Source: UBA1181 sp963626555 (lineage in GTDB: Bacteria > Bacteroidota > Bacteroidia > Bacteroidales > Paludibacteraceae). Taken from it: a stretch of DNA of 28,132 nt. The stretch lies in assembly GCA_963626555.1 (NCBI GenBank), contig CAVFXQ010000034.1, forward strand, positions 1 to 28,132. Reading direction: 5' to 3'. The position numbers and the translations under genes were made by a program. The notes beneath the pieces are model-generated. The model was given only the letters and a program-made list of their open reading frames with translations, did no database searches and was not told the DNA's origin. Of this stretch, positions 8,044 through 15,864 are shown one piece after another (position 1 is the stretch's first letter; each line of letters begins with the position of its first letter).

Positions 8044-8991
8044 ATGATTAAAAGTAGAATTTGCGACTTGATCGGTATCAAGTATCCTATCTTCCAAGGT
8101 GGAATGGCTTGGATTTCAGATGCTAAATTGGCTTCTGCTGTTTCCGAGGCTGGAGGTTTAGGTATCATTTCGGCTATGAATGCGAATGCTGATATTGTTC
8201 GCGAAGAGATTCGCAAATGCAAACAATTGACTAAAAAGCCGTTTGGCGTTAATATAATGTTGCAAAGCCCTTTTGCAGCTGAGGTTGCTAAGGTGGTTGC
8301 TGAAGAGAAGGTTGCTGTCGTAACTACGGGTGCTGGTAATCCCGCTCCTTTCGTCCCTGATTGGAAAGCCGCTGGTATCATCGTTATCCCAGTTGTTGCT
8401 TCCACTGCTTTCGCTATTCGTTTTGAGCGTATGGGGGTTGATGCTGTTGTTGCCGAGGGTGCTGAGTCGGGTGGTCACGTTGGCGAAATCAACACAATGG
8501 CGCTCGTTCCTCAAGTGGTAGACGCAGTGAAGATTCCAGTGTTGGCAGCCGGCGGTATCGCTGACGGTCGTGGTGTTGCAGCAGCATTTATGTTTGGTGC
8601 CGAGGGTGTACAATGTGGTACTTGCTTCTTGGTGGCAGACGAGTGTCGTGCTCACGAGAACTACAAGAAGAAGATTATTGCTGCCAGTGATGCTGAGACT
8701 ATCGTTACGGGTAAGACTTTGGGGCATCCTGTACGTTCTCTCAAAACTCCTTTCTCTCGTACTTTCGACAAAATGGAGAAGGATCCTAATGTGACAAGCG
8801 AACAAATTATGGCTTTTGGTACAGGTTCATTGCGTAAGGCAGTTCTCGATGGTAATATTGAAGAGGGTTCTTTCATGTCGGGTGAAATCGCAGGTATGGT
8901 GAAGAAGCAAGCACCTGCTCGTGAAATTGTAGAGACGATGATGTCTGAGGCTGAAAGTATTTTAAAGGCTGCACCTAATCGTATTGCTTAA
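8044..8991 (+). CDS. fabK: Enoyl-ACP reductase II (FabK-type, FMN-dependent)
   Basis: Reduces trans-2-enoyl-ACP in the last step of each elongation cycle, using FMN and NAD(P)H. It belongs to the 2-nitropropane dioxygenase-like TIM-barrel family, and 315 aa is the normal length. Visible features are PIFQGGMAW at 15-23, the FabK hallmark GAESGGHVGE at 139-148 with the conserved His145, and the flavin phosphate-binding LAAGGIADGRG at 167-177. Its position between fabH and fabF supports FabK rather than a catabolic nitronate monooxygenase, which shares the fold. The stop is followed after one base by the fabF start, indicating translational coupling. FabK is structurally unrelated to FabI, so an organism relying on it is expected to be insensitive to triclosan (established for the family). 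Confidence 0.9.
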   Translation: MIKSRICDLIGIKYPIFQGGMAWISDAKLASAVSEAGGLGIISAMNANADIVREEIRKCKQLTKKPFGVNIMLQSPFAAEVAKVVAEEKVAVVTTGAGNPAPFVPDWKAAGIIVIPVVASTAFAIRFERMGVDAVVAEGAESGGHVGEINTMALVPQVVDAVKIPVLAAGGIADGRGVAAAFMFGAEGVQCGTCFLVADECRAHENYKKKIIAASDAETIVTGKTLGHPVRSLKTPFSRTFDKMEKDPNVTSEQIMAFGTGSLRKAVLDGNIEEGSFMSGEIAGMVKKQAPAREIVETMMSEAESILKAAPNRIA

Positions 8992-8992
8992 T

Positions 8993-10228
8993 ATGAATAG
9001 AGTTGTTATTACAGGTATGGGTATCGTTTCCCCAATCGGAAACGATATCAAGACTTTTTGGGATAATTTGGTGAATGGTGTGTGCGGTATTGGTCCCATC
9101 ACTGCCTACGACACAACGGATATGCCAGTGAAAATTGCCGCTGAGGTGAAAAACTTCAACACTGAGGATTTTGGCATAGACAAGGGTATGGCTCGTCGGT
9201 CCGACCGTTATTGCCAGTTCGCTTTGGCTGCCGCTGCTCAGGCTATGAAGGACAGCGACCTTGAAGGCAAAATCGCGCCAGAGCGTTTGGGCGTTTACGT
9301 CGGCTCTGGTATCGGCGGTATGCAAACGTTCATCAACGAGTGTACGAAGATGATTGAGGAAGGTCCTAACCGTATCTCTCCTTTGTTCATTCCTATGATG
9401 ATTTCAAATATCGCAGCTGGTAATGTGGCTATCGCTCATCACGCAGAAGGCCCATGCTTGCCAGTCGTAACCGCTTGTGCTACAAGTACTCATGCTATCG
9501 GTGAGGCTTATCGTTGCATCAAGTATGGCTATGCAGACGCTGTCATTGCAGGTGGTGCAGAGGCTACAATCAATCCTTTGGCTGTCGGTGGTTTTACCAA
9601 TTGTAAGGCTTTATCAAAATCAACGGATCCTTTAGCCGCTTCTTTGCCTTTTGATGCTCGTCGTGCAGGTTTCGTAATCGGAGAAGGTTCTGGTATCGTC
9701 ATTTTAGAGGAATACAACCATGCGGTTGCTCGTGGAGCTAAAATCTACGGAGAAATCTGTGGCTACGGCAACACTTGTGATGCTCATCATTATACTGCTC
9801 CTAAACCAGATGGTTCTTGCGCTTCTCGTGCTATTAAACAGTCACTCGACGAGGCTGGCTACGATGCTTCAAAGGATGTTGTTTATGTGAACGCTCATGG
9901 TACGGGTACTCCGCTGAACGATAAGTCTGAAACAAAGGCTATCAAGTTGGCTTTCGGTGAGGAGAATGCCAAAAAATTACACATTAGTTCTTCTAAGTCA
10001 ATGACTGGTCACACGTTGGGTGCGGCGGGTGCTATGGAGGTTATCGTTTCTGCGTTGTCTCTTCAAAACAGCATCGTAACGCCAACTATCGGCTTGCAAG
10101 AAGCAGACCCTGAGTGTGATTTGAACTATACGCCTAACAAGGCTGTCAAGGCAGATTTGACTTTGGCTTTGTCTAGTTCTTTAGGCTTTGGTGGTCACGA
10201 TGCTTGCGTGGCAATCAGAAAAATCTAA
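8993..10228 (+). CDS. fabF: 3-oxoacyl-ACP synthase II (FabF-type)
   Basis: Elongating beta-ketoacyl-ACP synthase that condenses acyl-ACP with malonyl-ACP. I start it at the ATG at 8993 (411 aa, MNRVVITGMG), one base after the fabK stop. A TTG at 8984 would add three residues and overlap fabK, which is less likely. The catalytic residues are Cys162 in TACATSTHA, His302 in NAHGTGTPLND and His340 in SMTGHTLGAAGAMEV. The GFGGHDACVAIRK end is also diagnostic. Length matches the FabF family. It is the last gene of the fab operon, and a strong intrinsic terminator follows about 100 bases later. Confidence 0.94.
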   Translation: MNRVVITGMGIVSPIGNDIKTFWDNLVNGVCGIGPITAYDTTDMPVKIAAEVKNFNTEDFGIDKGMARRSDRYCQFALAAAAQAMKDSDLEGKIAPERLGVYVGSGIGGMQTFINECTKMIEEGPNRISPLFIPMMISNIAAGNVAIAHHAEGPCLPVVTACATSTHAIGEAYRCIKYGYADAVIAGGAEATINPLAVGGFTNCKALSKSTDPLAASLPFDARRAGFVIGEGSGIVILEEYNHAVARGAKIYGEICGYGNTCDAHHYTAPKPDGSCASRAIKQSLDEAGYDASKDVVYVNAHGTGTPLNDKSETKAIKLAFGEENAKKLHISSSKSMTGHTLGAAGAMEVIVSALSLQNSIVTPTIGLQEADPECDLNYTPNKAVKADLTLALSSSLGFGGHDACVAIRKI

Positions 10229-10290
10229 TCATTTGTAATCTAATTAATTAGATATAGAATTTACCTAACTTGACTATTTCTGTGAAGCAA

Positions 10291-10312
10291 TTGTACAATT
10301 AGAAATGTACAA
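10291..10312. repeat. Small inverted repeat after fabF
   Basis: TTGTACA (10291-10297) and TGTACAA (10306-10312) form a 7-bp inverted repeat with an 8-base loop, followed by AAAA. It lies between the fabF stop and the strong terminator. It may be a 3' RNA-stabilising hairpin or chance. Confidence 0.3.
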
Positions 10313-10329
10313 AAACCTATTTGTTGGGG

Positions 10330-10360
10330 AAGGCTGGCTGTTATGCCAGCCTTTTTTTTT
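10330..10360 (+). terminator. Intrinsic terminator of the fab operon
   Basis: AAGGCTGGC (10330-10338) pairs with GCCAGCCTT (10345-10353) around a 6-base loop. The downstream arm runs into a tract of nine T (10352-10360). This is a classical rho-independent terminator and closes the fabHKF operon. Confidence 0.93.
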
Positions 10361-10390
10361 CTTGTTTTGACTAAACTTTCATCAATTTTT

Positions 10391-10405
10391 TGCAACTGAG
10401 TTGCA
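10391..10405. promoter_or_regulatory. 7-1-7 palindromic operator, Fur-family layout
   Basis: TGCAACT-G-AGTTGCA is a perfect 7-1-7 inverted repeat, the spacing usual for Fur, Zur and PerR family operators. It overlaps the expected -33 position of the ATPase promoter, whose -7 box is at 10418-10425, so a bound protein would block RNA polymerase. Which metalloregulator binds is inference; the metal ATPase downstream supports metal control. Confidence 0.6.
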
Positions 10406-10417
10406 TAGCCGTGTTTT

Positions 10418-10425
10418 TAATTTTG
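10418..10425 (+). promoter_or_regulatory. -7 box of the metal ATPase promoter
   Basis: TAATTTTG matches TAnnTTTG exactly. The predicted start near 10432 leaves a leader of about 24 bases before the ATG at 10456. The upstream element region is occupied by the palindrome at 10391-10405. Confidence 0.55.
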
Positions 10426-10455
10426 CATCGTAATGAAGAATAAAAATTAAGTGCT

Positions 10456-12486
10456 ATGGATAAAGAAGAAAAAGAAAATCATTGTGGTTGCTCTCATTCT
10501 TATGAGAAACACAGCCATCAACATTCTCATTCTTGCGATTGCCATCATCATGAACATGGTTGCTCTCATCATCATGAACATCATGGAGCGGAAGACGAAA
10601 ATGAGGCTCGAACGACGATCTTAAAAATTGTTGTTGCCTCAGTACTTTTAGGGGTTGCTGTCTTCGTAGAGAATACATTCCAATTTTCTACTTGGCAATT
10701 GTTGATAATCTATCTAATTCCGTATTTGATAGTTGGATTTGAGACATTGAAAGAGTCGGGTGAGAAAATAATGAAGGGCGACTTTTTAGACGAAGATTTT
10801 TTGATGGCTATCGCTACTTTAGGTGCGTTGGCTATTGGATTTTTGCCTGGTGCGGAAACGCAATTTTCTGAGGCTGTTTTTGTAATGCTTTTTTTTCAGG
10901 TGGGTGAACTTTTTGAAACAATTGCAGAAGGCAGAAGCAAAAAGTCTATTGCGGCTTTAATGGACATACGTCCTGATGTTGCGCATGTTGAGAGAGAGGG
11001 AAAAGAGGAGACGGTCAACCCTTCTGAGGTAAAGATAAACGAAGTTGTCGTAATTCGTCCAGGTGAACGTGTCCCATTGGATGGTATCGTTCTTGAAGGT
11101 GAGTCAAGTATGGACACGGTTGCGTTGACGGGCGAGAGCGTCCCTCGAAAGGTACAGGTGAATGATGAGGTCGTCTCGGGCTGTGTCAACCTCTCTGGTG
11201 TACTTCGTGTGAAGGTATTGAAGAATTTTGGCGAGTCAACCGCTTCCAAAATCATTGATTTGGTTGAAAATGCGTCTGAGAATAAGTCAAAGAGTGAGAG
11301 TTTCATCACGCGGTTTGCAAAGGTTTACACTCCGATTGTAGTTTTTTGTGCTTTGGCGTTGGCATTCATACCCCCATTCTTCGCCGAGGGAGGCTACCTT
11401 GCAGGTTTGGCTGTTTGGCTCTATCGTGCCTTGACGTTCTTAGTGATTTCTTGTCCGTGTGCTTTGGTGATTTCCGTTCCGCTCACCTTCTTTGGCGGTA
11501 TCGGTGGTGCATCTCGAAAAGGTATTTTGGTGAAGGGTTCGAGCTATTTGGAAGCATTGGCAAAGATGGATATTGCTGTGTTTGATAAGACTGGTACGTT
11601 GACGAAGGGTGTTTTCTCTGTCTCTATGGTTCATCCGTCCGATTTTGATGAGAATGAATTGCTTCATTTGGCTGCTCACGTTGAACGACATTCTACACAT
11701 CCAATAGCGGTCTCTTTAAAACAAGCTTATCCGAATGAGTGTGATGACTGTAAAATCGAGTCTGAAGAGGAGATTGCTGGTCATGGCATGAAAGCCGTTG
11801 TGAATGGTAGAACTGTTTATGTGGGTAATGACAAACTGATGGACAAAATCGGTGCGAAATGGCATGAGTGTAGTCACCCGACGCAAGGGACAACAGTGCA
11901 TGTAGCCGTAGATGGTGTTTATGTCGGTCATATTGTCATCTCTGATTGCATAAAAGAGGATTCTAAGGAAGCGATTGCTGCTTTGAAGGCAAATGGAGTA
12001 CGCAAGACGGTCATGTTGACGGGCGATCATGCTTCAGTAGGTAGGTTTGTTGCCGAGACGGTTGGCTTGGATGAATATCATGCGGAATTATTGCCTGCGG
12101 ATAAAGTGGCACAAGTGGAACGTCTGCAAAAGGAGAAGATTCAGGGTAAAACACTTGCTTTTGTGGGTGATGGTATTAATGATGCGCCAGTGTTGGCACG
12201 AGCGGATGTGGGTATCGCCATGGGTGGCTTAGGTTCTGATGCAGCTATTGAGGCCGCCGATGTGGTTTTGATGGACGATAAACCTTCAAAAATCGCTTTG
12301 GGTATCAAGATTGCGAAAAAGACATTGCGTATTGCTCGTGAGAATGTCGTCTTTTCAATTGGTGTCAAGGTTGCCGTTCTTATTCTCGCCACTTTTGGTT
12401 TGGCTGGTATGGGACTTGCAGTTTTTAGCGATGTCGGTGTGTTGGTGTTGGCTGTGTTGAATGCTTTGCGTAGTATGCGAGTATAG
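10456..12486 (+). CDS. zntA: P1B-2-type heavy-metal translocating ATPase (Zn/Cd/Pb export)
   Basis: Inner-membrane pump that uses ATP to export divalent soft metals such as Zn2+, Cd2+ and Pb2+. It is 676 aa with all P-type elements: actuator TGE at 225-227, phosphorylation site DKTGTLT starting at Asp377, HP of the SEHP-like motif at 415-416, TGDH at 522-525 and GDGIND at 571-576. Metal selectivity residues are CPC (333-335) in the ion-pathway helix, Lys638 and Asp659 in the last two helices. This is the signature of the P1B-2 Zn/Cd group, not the Cu pumps. The N-terminus has no HMA domain; residues 9-44 are instead a His/Cys-rich tail, probably metal-binding. Expression is probably metal-controlled through the palindrome overlapping the promoter. 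It is monocistronic, with a hairpin after the stop. Confidence 0.92.
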   Translation: MDKEEKENHCGCSHSYEKHSHQHSHSCDCHHHEHGCSHHHEHHGAEDENEARTTILKIVVASVLLGVAVFVENTFQFSTWQLLIIYLIPYLIVGFETLKESGEKIMKGDFLDEDFLMAIATLGALAIGFLPGAETQFSEAVFVMLFFQVGELFETIAEGRSKKSIAALMDIRPDVAHVEREGKEETVNPSEVKINEVVVIRPGERVPLDGIVLEGESSMDTVALTGESVPRKVQVNDEVVSGCVNLSGVLRVKVLKNFGESTASKIIDLVENASENKSKSESFITRFAKVYTPIVVFCALALAFIPPFFAEGGYLAGLAVWLYRALTFLVISCPCALVISVPLTFFGGIGGASRKGILVKGSSYLEALAKMDIAVFDKTGTLTKGVFSVSMVHPSDFDENELLHLAAHVERHSTHPIAVSLKQAYPNECDDCKIESEEEIAGHGMKAVVNGRTVYVGNDKLMDKIGAKWHECSHPTQGTTVHVAVDGVYVGHIVISDCIKEDSKEAIAALKANGVRKTVMLTGDHASVGRFVAETVGLDEYHAELLPADKVAQVERLQKEKIQGKTLAFVGDGINDAPVLARADVGIAMGGLGSDAAIEAADVVLMDDKPSKIALGIKIAKKTLRIARENVVFSIGVKVAVLILATFGLAGMGLAVFSDVGVLVLAVLNALRSMRV

Positions 12487-12502
12487 GTTTTGCTAAAAGA
12501 AG

Positions 12503-12532
12503 AAGCGTAATTGTTGGAGGACGATTACGCTT
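12503..12532. terminator. Bidirectional hairpin between convergent genes
   Basis: AAGCGTAAT (12503-12511) and ATTACGCTT (12524-12532) form a 9-bp stem with a 12-base loop, followed by further T on the + strand. On the - strand the hairpin is followed by a pyrimidine tract ending in TTTT. It lies 17 bases after the metal ATPase stop and just past the end of the convergent AAA ATPase. Confidence 0.75.
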
Positions 12533-12540
12533 TTTCTCAC

Positions 12541-13725
12541 CTAAAATAATCTGTTCAGATTCATCTGCATGAACGCTTCCACACTGATTCCTCCATCGCC
12601 AACAATGAAGGCGGTTGTGGGGTTGTAGAGTTGCTTGAAACGCTCTAACCCAGTGGTGTTCTTCTCTGCGTTGCCTTTTACTTCTATTGCTACAATGGAA
12701 TTTTTTTTGCGCAACACAAAGTCTACTTCGTCATTTTTGTCTCTCCAATAAAAAACTTCATATCGGTGGACGAACGCTTGTCCTATGATATAAGCCCCTA
12801 CGCTTGATTCCAATACTCTCCCCCATTGCTTTCTATCCATTAGCGCTTGCTCTAATGTGCTTGAACTATAGATCATCTTCAAAGCATTACAATAGACTTG
12901 AAATTTCGGCACACTGGCTCTTTTTCTTGCTGTATCTATACTGAATTTCTGTAATCCGCATAGTAACCCACTGTCATTCAATAGATTGATGTAGCCTGTT
13001 AGCGTTGTGGTATTGCCTGCGTCTTGTAAAGAGCCAACCATTTTTGTGAGTGATAATAATTCCCCCGAATAGGCTGCTCCCAATTCAAATGTTTGTCGTA
13101 ATAACGCTGGTTTCCCAATGGGAGAATCCATTAGAATGTCTTTATTAATGGTCGCATCTATGATTGCCGCTTGAATATACTGTTGGAATCGATCGTAGTC
13201 GCTAATTAATGTGGCTGCTCCTGGGTATCCTCCATAGAAGATGTATTGCTCAAGGGTAAATCCAAAACATTCTTTCATCTCTGCATAACTCCATTGGGTC
13301 ATTCGAATTTCTTCAAATCTCCCCATCAACGACTCGGACAACCCTTTCTCCAACAAAATACGACTGCTACCCAATAACAACACTTTTATGTTAATCTCAT
13401 TGAATGTGTCTGAATCCCATTCTTTCTTGACGACCTCGCTCCAATTGCTTATCTTTTGAATTTCATCAATTACCAAAATGGCACATTCATACTGATTGAT
13501 CTTCTTCAGACTGCGTACTGCCTCCCAACAGTCTGATACCCATGTGCTATCGCTCGCAGGTGTATTGTCTGCTGAAAAGAACAGATAGGGCAGTGTCATA
13601 TCTTTCAAAACTTGTCGTACCACTGTGGATTTCCCCACTTGTCGCGGTCCCATAACAACTTGAATGAACTTTCTTGCTTCTAAAAGCCTATCTGTAATTA
13701 ATTGATATTCAATGCGTTTGAACAT
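12541..13725 (-). CDS. AAA ATPase with C-terminal DUF4143 domain
   Basis: Predicted ATP-binding protein of the AAA_14/DUF4143 type, a group of poorly understood ATPases present in many copies in Bacteroidota. Walker A GPRQVGKST is at 26-34 and Walker B ILVIDE at 83-88. A sensor-like GSSR is at 119-122, and LMGRFEE (133-139) supplies a candidate arginine finger. The C-terminal domain carries DEVDFVL (332-338) and IEVKG (347-351), the core pattern of a PD-(D/E)XK nuclease-like fold; whether it cuts DNA is unknown. 394 aa is typical. It has its own promoter, with a TACATTTG box at 13791-13798 on the - strand and an unusual triple 22-bp repeat in its leader. It is not linked to neighbouring functions. 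A defence or mobile-element role is possible but unproven. Confidence 0.85.
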   Translation of the reverse strand: MFKRIEYQLITDRLLEARKFIQVVMGPRQVGKSTVVRQVLKDMTLPYLFFSADNTPASDSTWVSDCWEAVRSLKKINQYECAILVIDEIQKISNWSEVVKKEWDSDTFNEINIKVLLLGSSRILLEKGLSESLMGRFEEIRMTQWSYAEMKECFGFTLEQYIFYGGYPGAATLISDYDRFQQYIQAAIIDATINKDILMDSPIGKPALLRQTFELGAAYSGELLSLTKMVGSLQDAGNTTTLTGYINLLNDSGLLCGLQKFSIDTARKRASVPKFQVYCNALKMIYSSSTLEQALMDRKQWGRVLESSVGAYIIGQAFVHRYEVFYWRDKNDEVDFVLRKKNSIVAIEVKGNAEKNTTGLERFKQLYNPTTAFIVGDGGISVEAFMQMNLNRLF

Positions 13726-13734
13726 ATATTAACT

Positions 13735-13758
13735 TTTTACTCAATGCATTGAGTAAAA
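13735..13758. repeat. 24-bp perfect palindrome in the AAA ATPase leader
   Basis: The 24 bases are a perfect palindrome centred between 13746 and 13747, with half-site TTTTACTCAATG. It lies 10 bases upstream of the AAA ATPase start codon on the - strand. It forms the first unit of the tandem array described at 13738-13803. An autoregulatory operator is the simplest reading. Confidence 0.75.
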
Positions 13759-13803
13759 TTACTCAATGGACTGAGTCTTTTTACTCAATACAAATGTATA
13801 ATT
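13738..13803. repeat. Three tandem 22-bp repeats headed by TACTCAAT
   Basis: TACTCAAT occurs at 13738-13745, 13760-13767 and 13782-13789, exactly 22 bases apart each time, about two helical turns. Unit 1 also has the inverted copy ATTGAGTA (13748-13755). Unit 2 has a degenerate one (ACTGAGTC, 13770-13777) and unit 3 has none. The array covers the predicted transcription start and leader of the AAA ATPase gene. Cooperative binding of a repressor on one face of the helix would fit. Confidence 0.7.
13791..13798 (-). promoter_or_regulatory. -7 box for the AAA ATPase gene
   Basis: On the - strand this reads TACATTTG, matching TAnnTTTG. Transcription would begin around 13784, inside the third 22-bp repeat, giving a leader of about 58 bases that contains the palindromes. 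No clear -33 element was identified. Confidence 0.5.
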
Positions 13804-13850
13804 TATTTTCGGAATCTCTAACCTCCTCATTCTCTTTTATTTATCCTCAC

Positions 13851-13878
13851 AAAAAAAGCCCAGATTGTCTCTGAGCTT
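13851..13878 (-). terminator. Intrinsic terminator of the SulP transporter gene
   Basis: On the - strand AAGCTCAGA (complement of 13870-13878) pairs with TCTGGGCTT (complement of 13856-13864), with one G-U pair and a 5-base loop. A tract of seven T follows (A-tract 13851-13857 on the + strand). It lies about 40 bases after the SulP stop codon. Confidence 0.85.
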
Positions 13879-13917
13879 TTTCTATATTTTGCACGCTATT
13901 GTGTGGTGATTCACACC

Positions 13918-15615
13918 TTATTTTACATACTCCTCTGCTTTCGCCAATGCTACGTTGATGTTCGGACAAATGTTTTCTTTGCCCAAAATCTTGTCCATCT
14001 TAGCCTTCAAAAGGGTCTTCTCTACATTCGGACGAACACCTGATAGAACAACCGTGATGCCAGCTTTCTGCGACTGCAAACACAGATTCTCCAAGTTGTG
14101 CAATCCCGTAGAATCAATGAATGGAACTTTACGCATACGGATTACTCGCACTTTCGGTGTCTGCGCTACTTCTGACATTACCTCGTCAAATTTATTGGCT
14201 ACGCCAAAGAAATAGGGACCGTCAATTTCATATACTTCCACGCCCTCTGGAATATGTAATTTCTCTTCGTGAAGGGTTACATCCAAATTCTCTCCTGGGT
14301 CTATCTCGTCGTGGAATACATGAATCTCGGATGTCTCACTCGAACGACGGATGAAGAGGACAACGGCTAATAACAATCCAATCTCAATGGCAATCGTTAA
14401 ATCAAATATTACAGTTAGCAAGAATGTAACTATTAGCACTGAAAAATCTGATTTCGGACTCTTCCACAGCGATACGAAGGTTCTCCAACCGCTCATGTTA
14501 TACGACACCATCACTAAGACTCCTGCCAAACATGGCATCGGAATATAGCCTACGAATTTTCCAAAGAAAAGCAACACAAGTAACAACACAATCGCATGGA
14601 TAACGCCTGCCACTGGTGTGCGTCCGCCGTTGTTGATATTGGTCATGGTTCTTGCGATGGCTCCCGTAGCAGGTATTCCACCGAAGAATGGCACAACGAT
14701 GTTGGCGATGCCTTGTCCAATCAACTCTGTGTTGGAATTGTGTCTGTCTCCAATCACACCATCGGCTACCATAGCCGAGAGTAACGACTCAATCGCACCC
14801 AACATAGCAATGGTGAATGCGGCAGGAAAGAGCCTTTGAATCACTTTCAAGAAGCTTTGCCCTTCTCCTAATTCCATAGCTGGAAGATGTGGCGCAGGCA
14901 CTCCTGAAGGCAACTCGTAGAGGTCGCCAATTGTCTGAATGGATGTTACTCCAAAGTACTCTTTCAGAATGATACAAGCTATTGTCGCAATGATGATGGC
15001 TACCAATGATCCTGGAATCTTCTTTGAAATCTTTGGCGTGAAGATGATGATTAACAGACTGGCAATTCCTACTCCAAAAGCCCACCAATTGATATGGCTG
15101 AAATTTTGAAAATAGCAAATCCATTTATGTATAAAATCCGCAGGAACATTTGTGATGCCCAATCCGAAAAGGTCGTTCATCTGGGTCGAGAAAATCGTGA
15201 GGGCGATTCCTCCCGTGAATCCGACGATGACAGGGTAGGGGACGAACTTAATGACGCTCCCTAAGTGAACTACACCCATGACAATCAGCAAGATACCTGC
15301 CATAATCGTGGCAATGGTCAACCCTGTGATGCCGTATTCTTGGATGATTCCATAGATGATGACGATGAACGCTCCCGTTGGTCCTCCAATCTGTACTTTC
15401 GAACCGCCAAACACAGCAATTAAAAATCCAGCGATGATCGCCGTCACTAATCCTTCCGTCGGCCCAACTCCCGACGCAATACCAAATGCAATGGCCAATG
15501 GAATCGCTACTATTCCTACGATGATCCCCGCCATGAAGTCGGTTGCGAACTGCCCCTTGTTATAACTCTTCAAACACGAGAAAAACTTCGGTGCAAATAC
15601 CTTTTCGTGATTCAT
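13918..15615 (-). CDS. SulP-family anion transporter with STAS domain
   Basis: Inner-membrane transporter of the SulP/SLC26 family, which carries sulfate, bicarbonate or other anions, often with Na+ or H+. I start it at the ATG at 15615 (565 aa, MNHEKVFAPKFF). An in-frame ATG at 15684 would add 23 polar residues and is possible. The membrane domain spans about 25-425, with the characteristic IGGPTGAF at 77-83, GAIESLLSAMVADG at 273-286 and TGAIARTMTNINNGGRTPVAG at about 317-337. The cytoplasmic STAS domain occupies about 455-560, with the nucleotide-binding-like DSTG at 501-504. Substrate cannot be read from sequence; Bacteroidota have similar proteins annotated as sulfate permeases or Na+/bicarbonate transporters. 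It is monocistronic with its own promoter and terminator. Confidence 0.88.
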   Translation of the reverse strand: MNHEKVFAPKFFSCLKSYNKGQFATDFMAGIIVGIVAIPLAIAFGIASGVGPTEGLVTAIIAGFLIAVFGGSKVQIGGPTGAFIVIIYGIIQEYGITGLTIATIMAGILLIVMGVVHLGSVIKFVPYPVIVGFTGGIALTIFSTQMNDLFGLGITNVPADFIHKWICYFQNFSHINWWAFGVGIASLLIIIFTPKISKKIPGSLVAIIIATIACIILKEYFGVTSIQTIGDLYELPSGVPAPHLPAMELGEGQSFLKVIQRLFPAAFTIAMLGAIESLLSAMVADGVIGDRHNSNTELIGQGIANIVVPFFGGIPATGAIARTMTNINNGGRTPVAGVIHAIVLLLVLLFFGKFVGYIPMPCLAGVLVMVSYNMSGWRTFVSLWKSPKSDFSVLIVTFLLTVIFDLTIAIEIGLLLAVVLFIRRSSETSEIHVFHDEIDPGENLDVTLHEEKLHIPEGVEVYEIDGPYFFGVANKFDEVMSEVAQTPKVRVIRMRKVPFIDSTGLHNLENLCLQSQKAGITVVLSGVRPNVEKTLLKAKMDKILGKENICPNINVALAKAEEYVK

Positions 15616-15717
15616 TTTTTCGTTTTTGTTGATGAATTTATAGTCTTTTGTTGCTTCAAATATGCTACTACGCTTTGATGTCAATAATGCTTGAAATTAA
15701 GCCATTGAAATTTCGTG

Positions 15718-15725
15718 CAAAATTA
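15718..15725 (-). promoter_or_regulatory. -7 box for the SulP transporter gene
   Basis: On the - strand this reads TAATTTTG, an exact TAnnTTTG match. Transcription would start near 15711, giving a leader of about 95 bases to the ATG at 15615, or about 27 bases to the one at 15684. The -33 element is not clear. Confidence 0.45.
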
Positions 15726-15846
15726 TATGTTATTTGCAAATGTAATCCGAAAACTCGCTATAAAATAGTGTTAAAAAGCATAAACTTTTGGGTTCGTTCG
15801 TCTGTAGTCTATCCCTCTGTTTTCTATTTGCTATTCTATTATTGTA

Positions 15847-15854
15847 TATCTTTG
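15847..15854 (+). promoter_or_regulatory. Promoter of the polysaccharide locus
   Basis: TATCTTTG matches the TAnnTTTG -7 box, and a TTTG at 15827-15830 lies 16 bases upstream as a -33 element. The predicted start near 15861 directly precedes the palindrome at 15865-15890. The leader to ugd would be about 90 bases. Confidence 0.6.
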
Positions 15855-15864
15855 TACGAATCTG

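Noticed and set aside
8158..8805. 215-aa open frame on the - strand inside fabK
   Set aside because: Antisense to a clearly recognisable FabK; rich in Ser/Asn/Thr without family motifs.
13735..13803. CRISPR array or iteron-type replication origin
   Set aside because: Repeats are contiguous, with no unique spacers of CRISPR length, there are only three units, and no replication gene is adjacent. The location over a promoter fits operators better.
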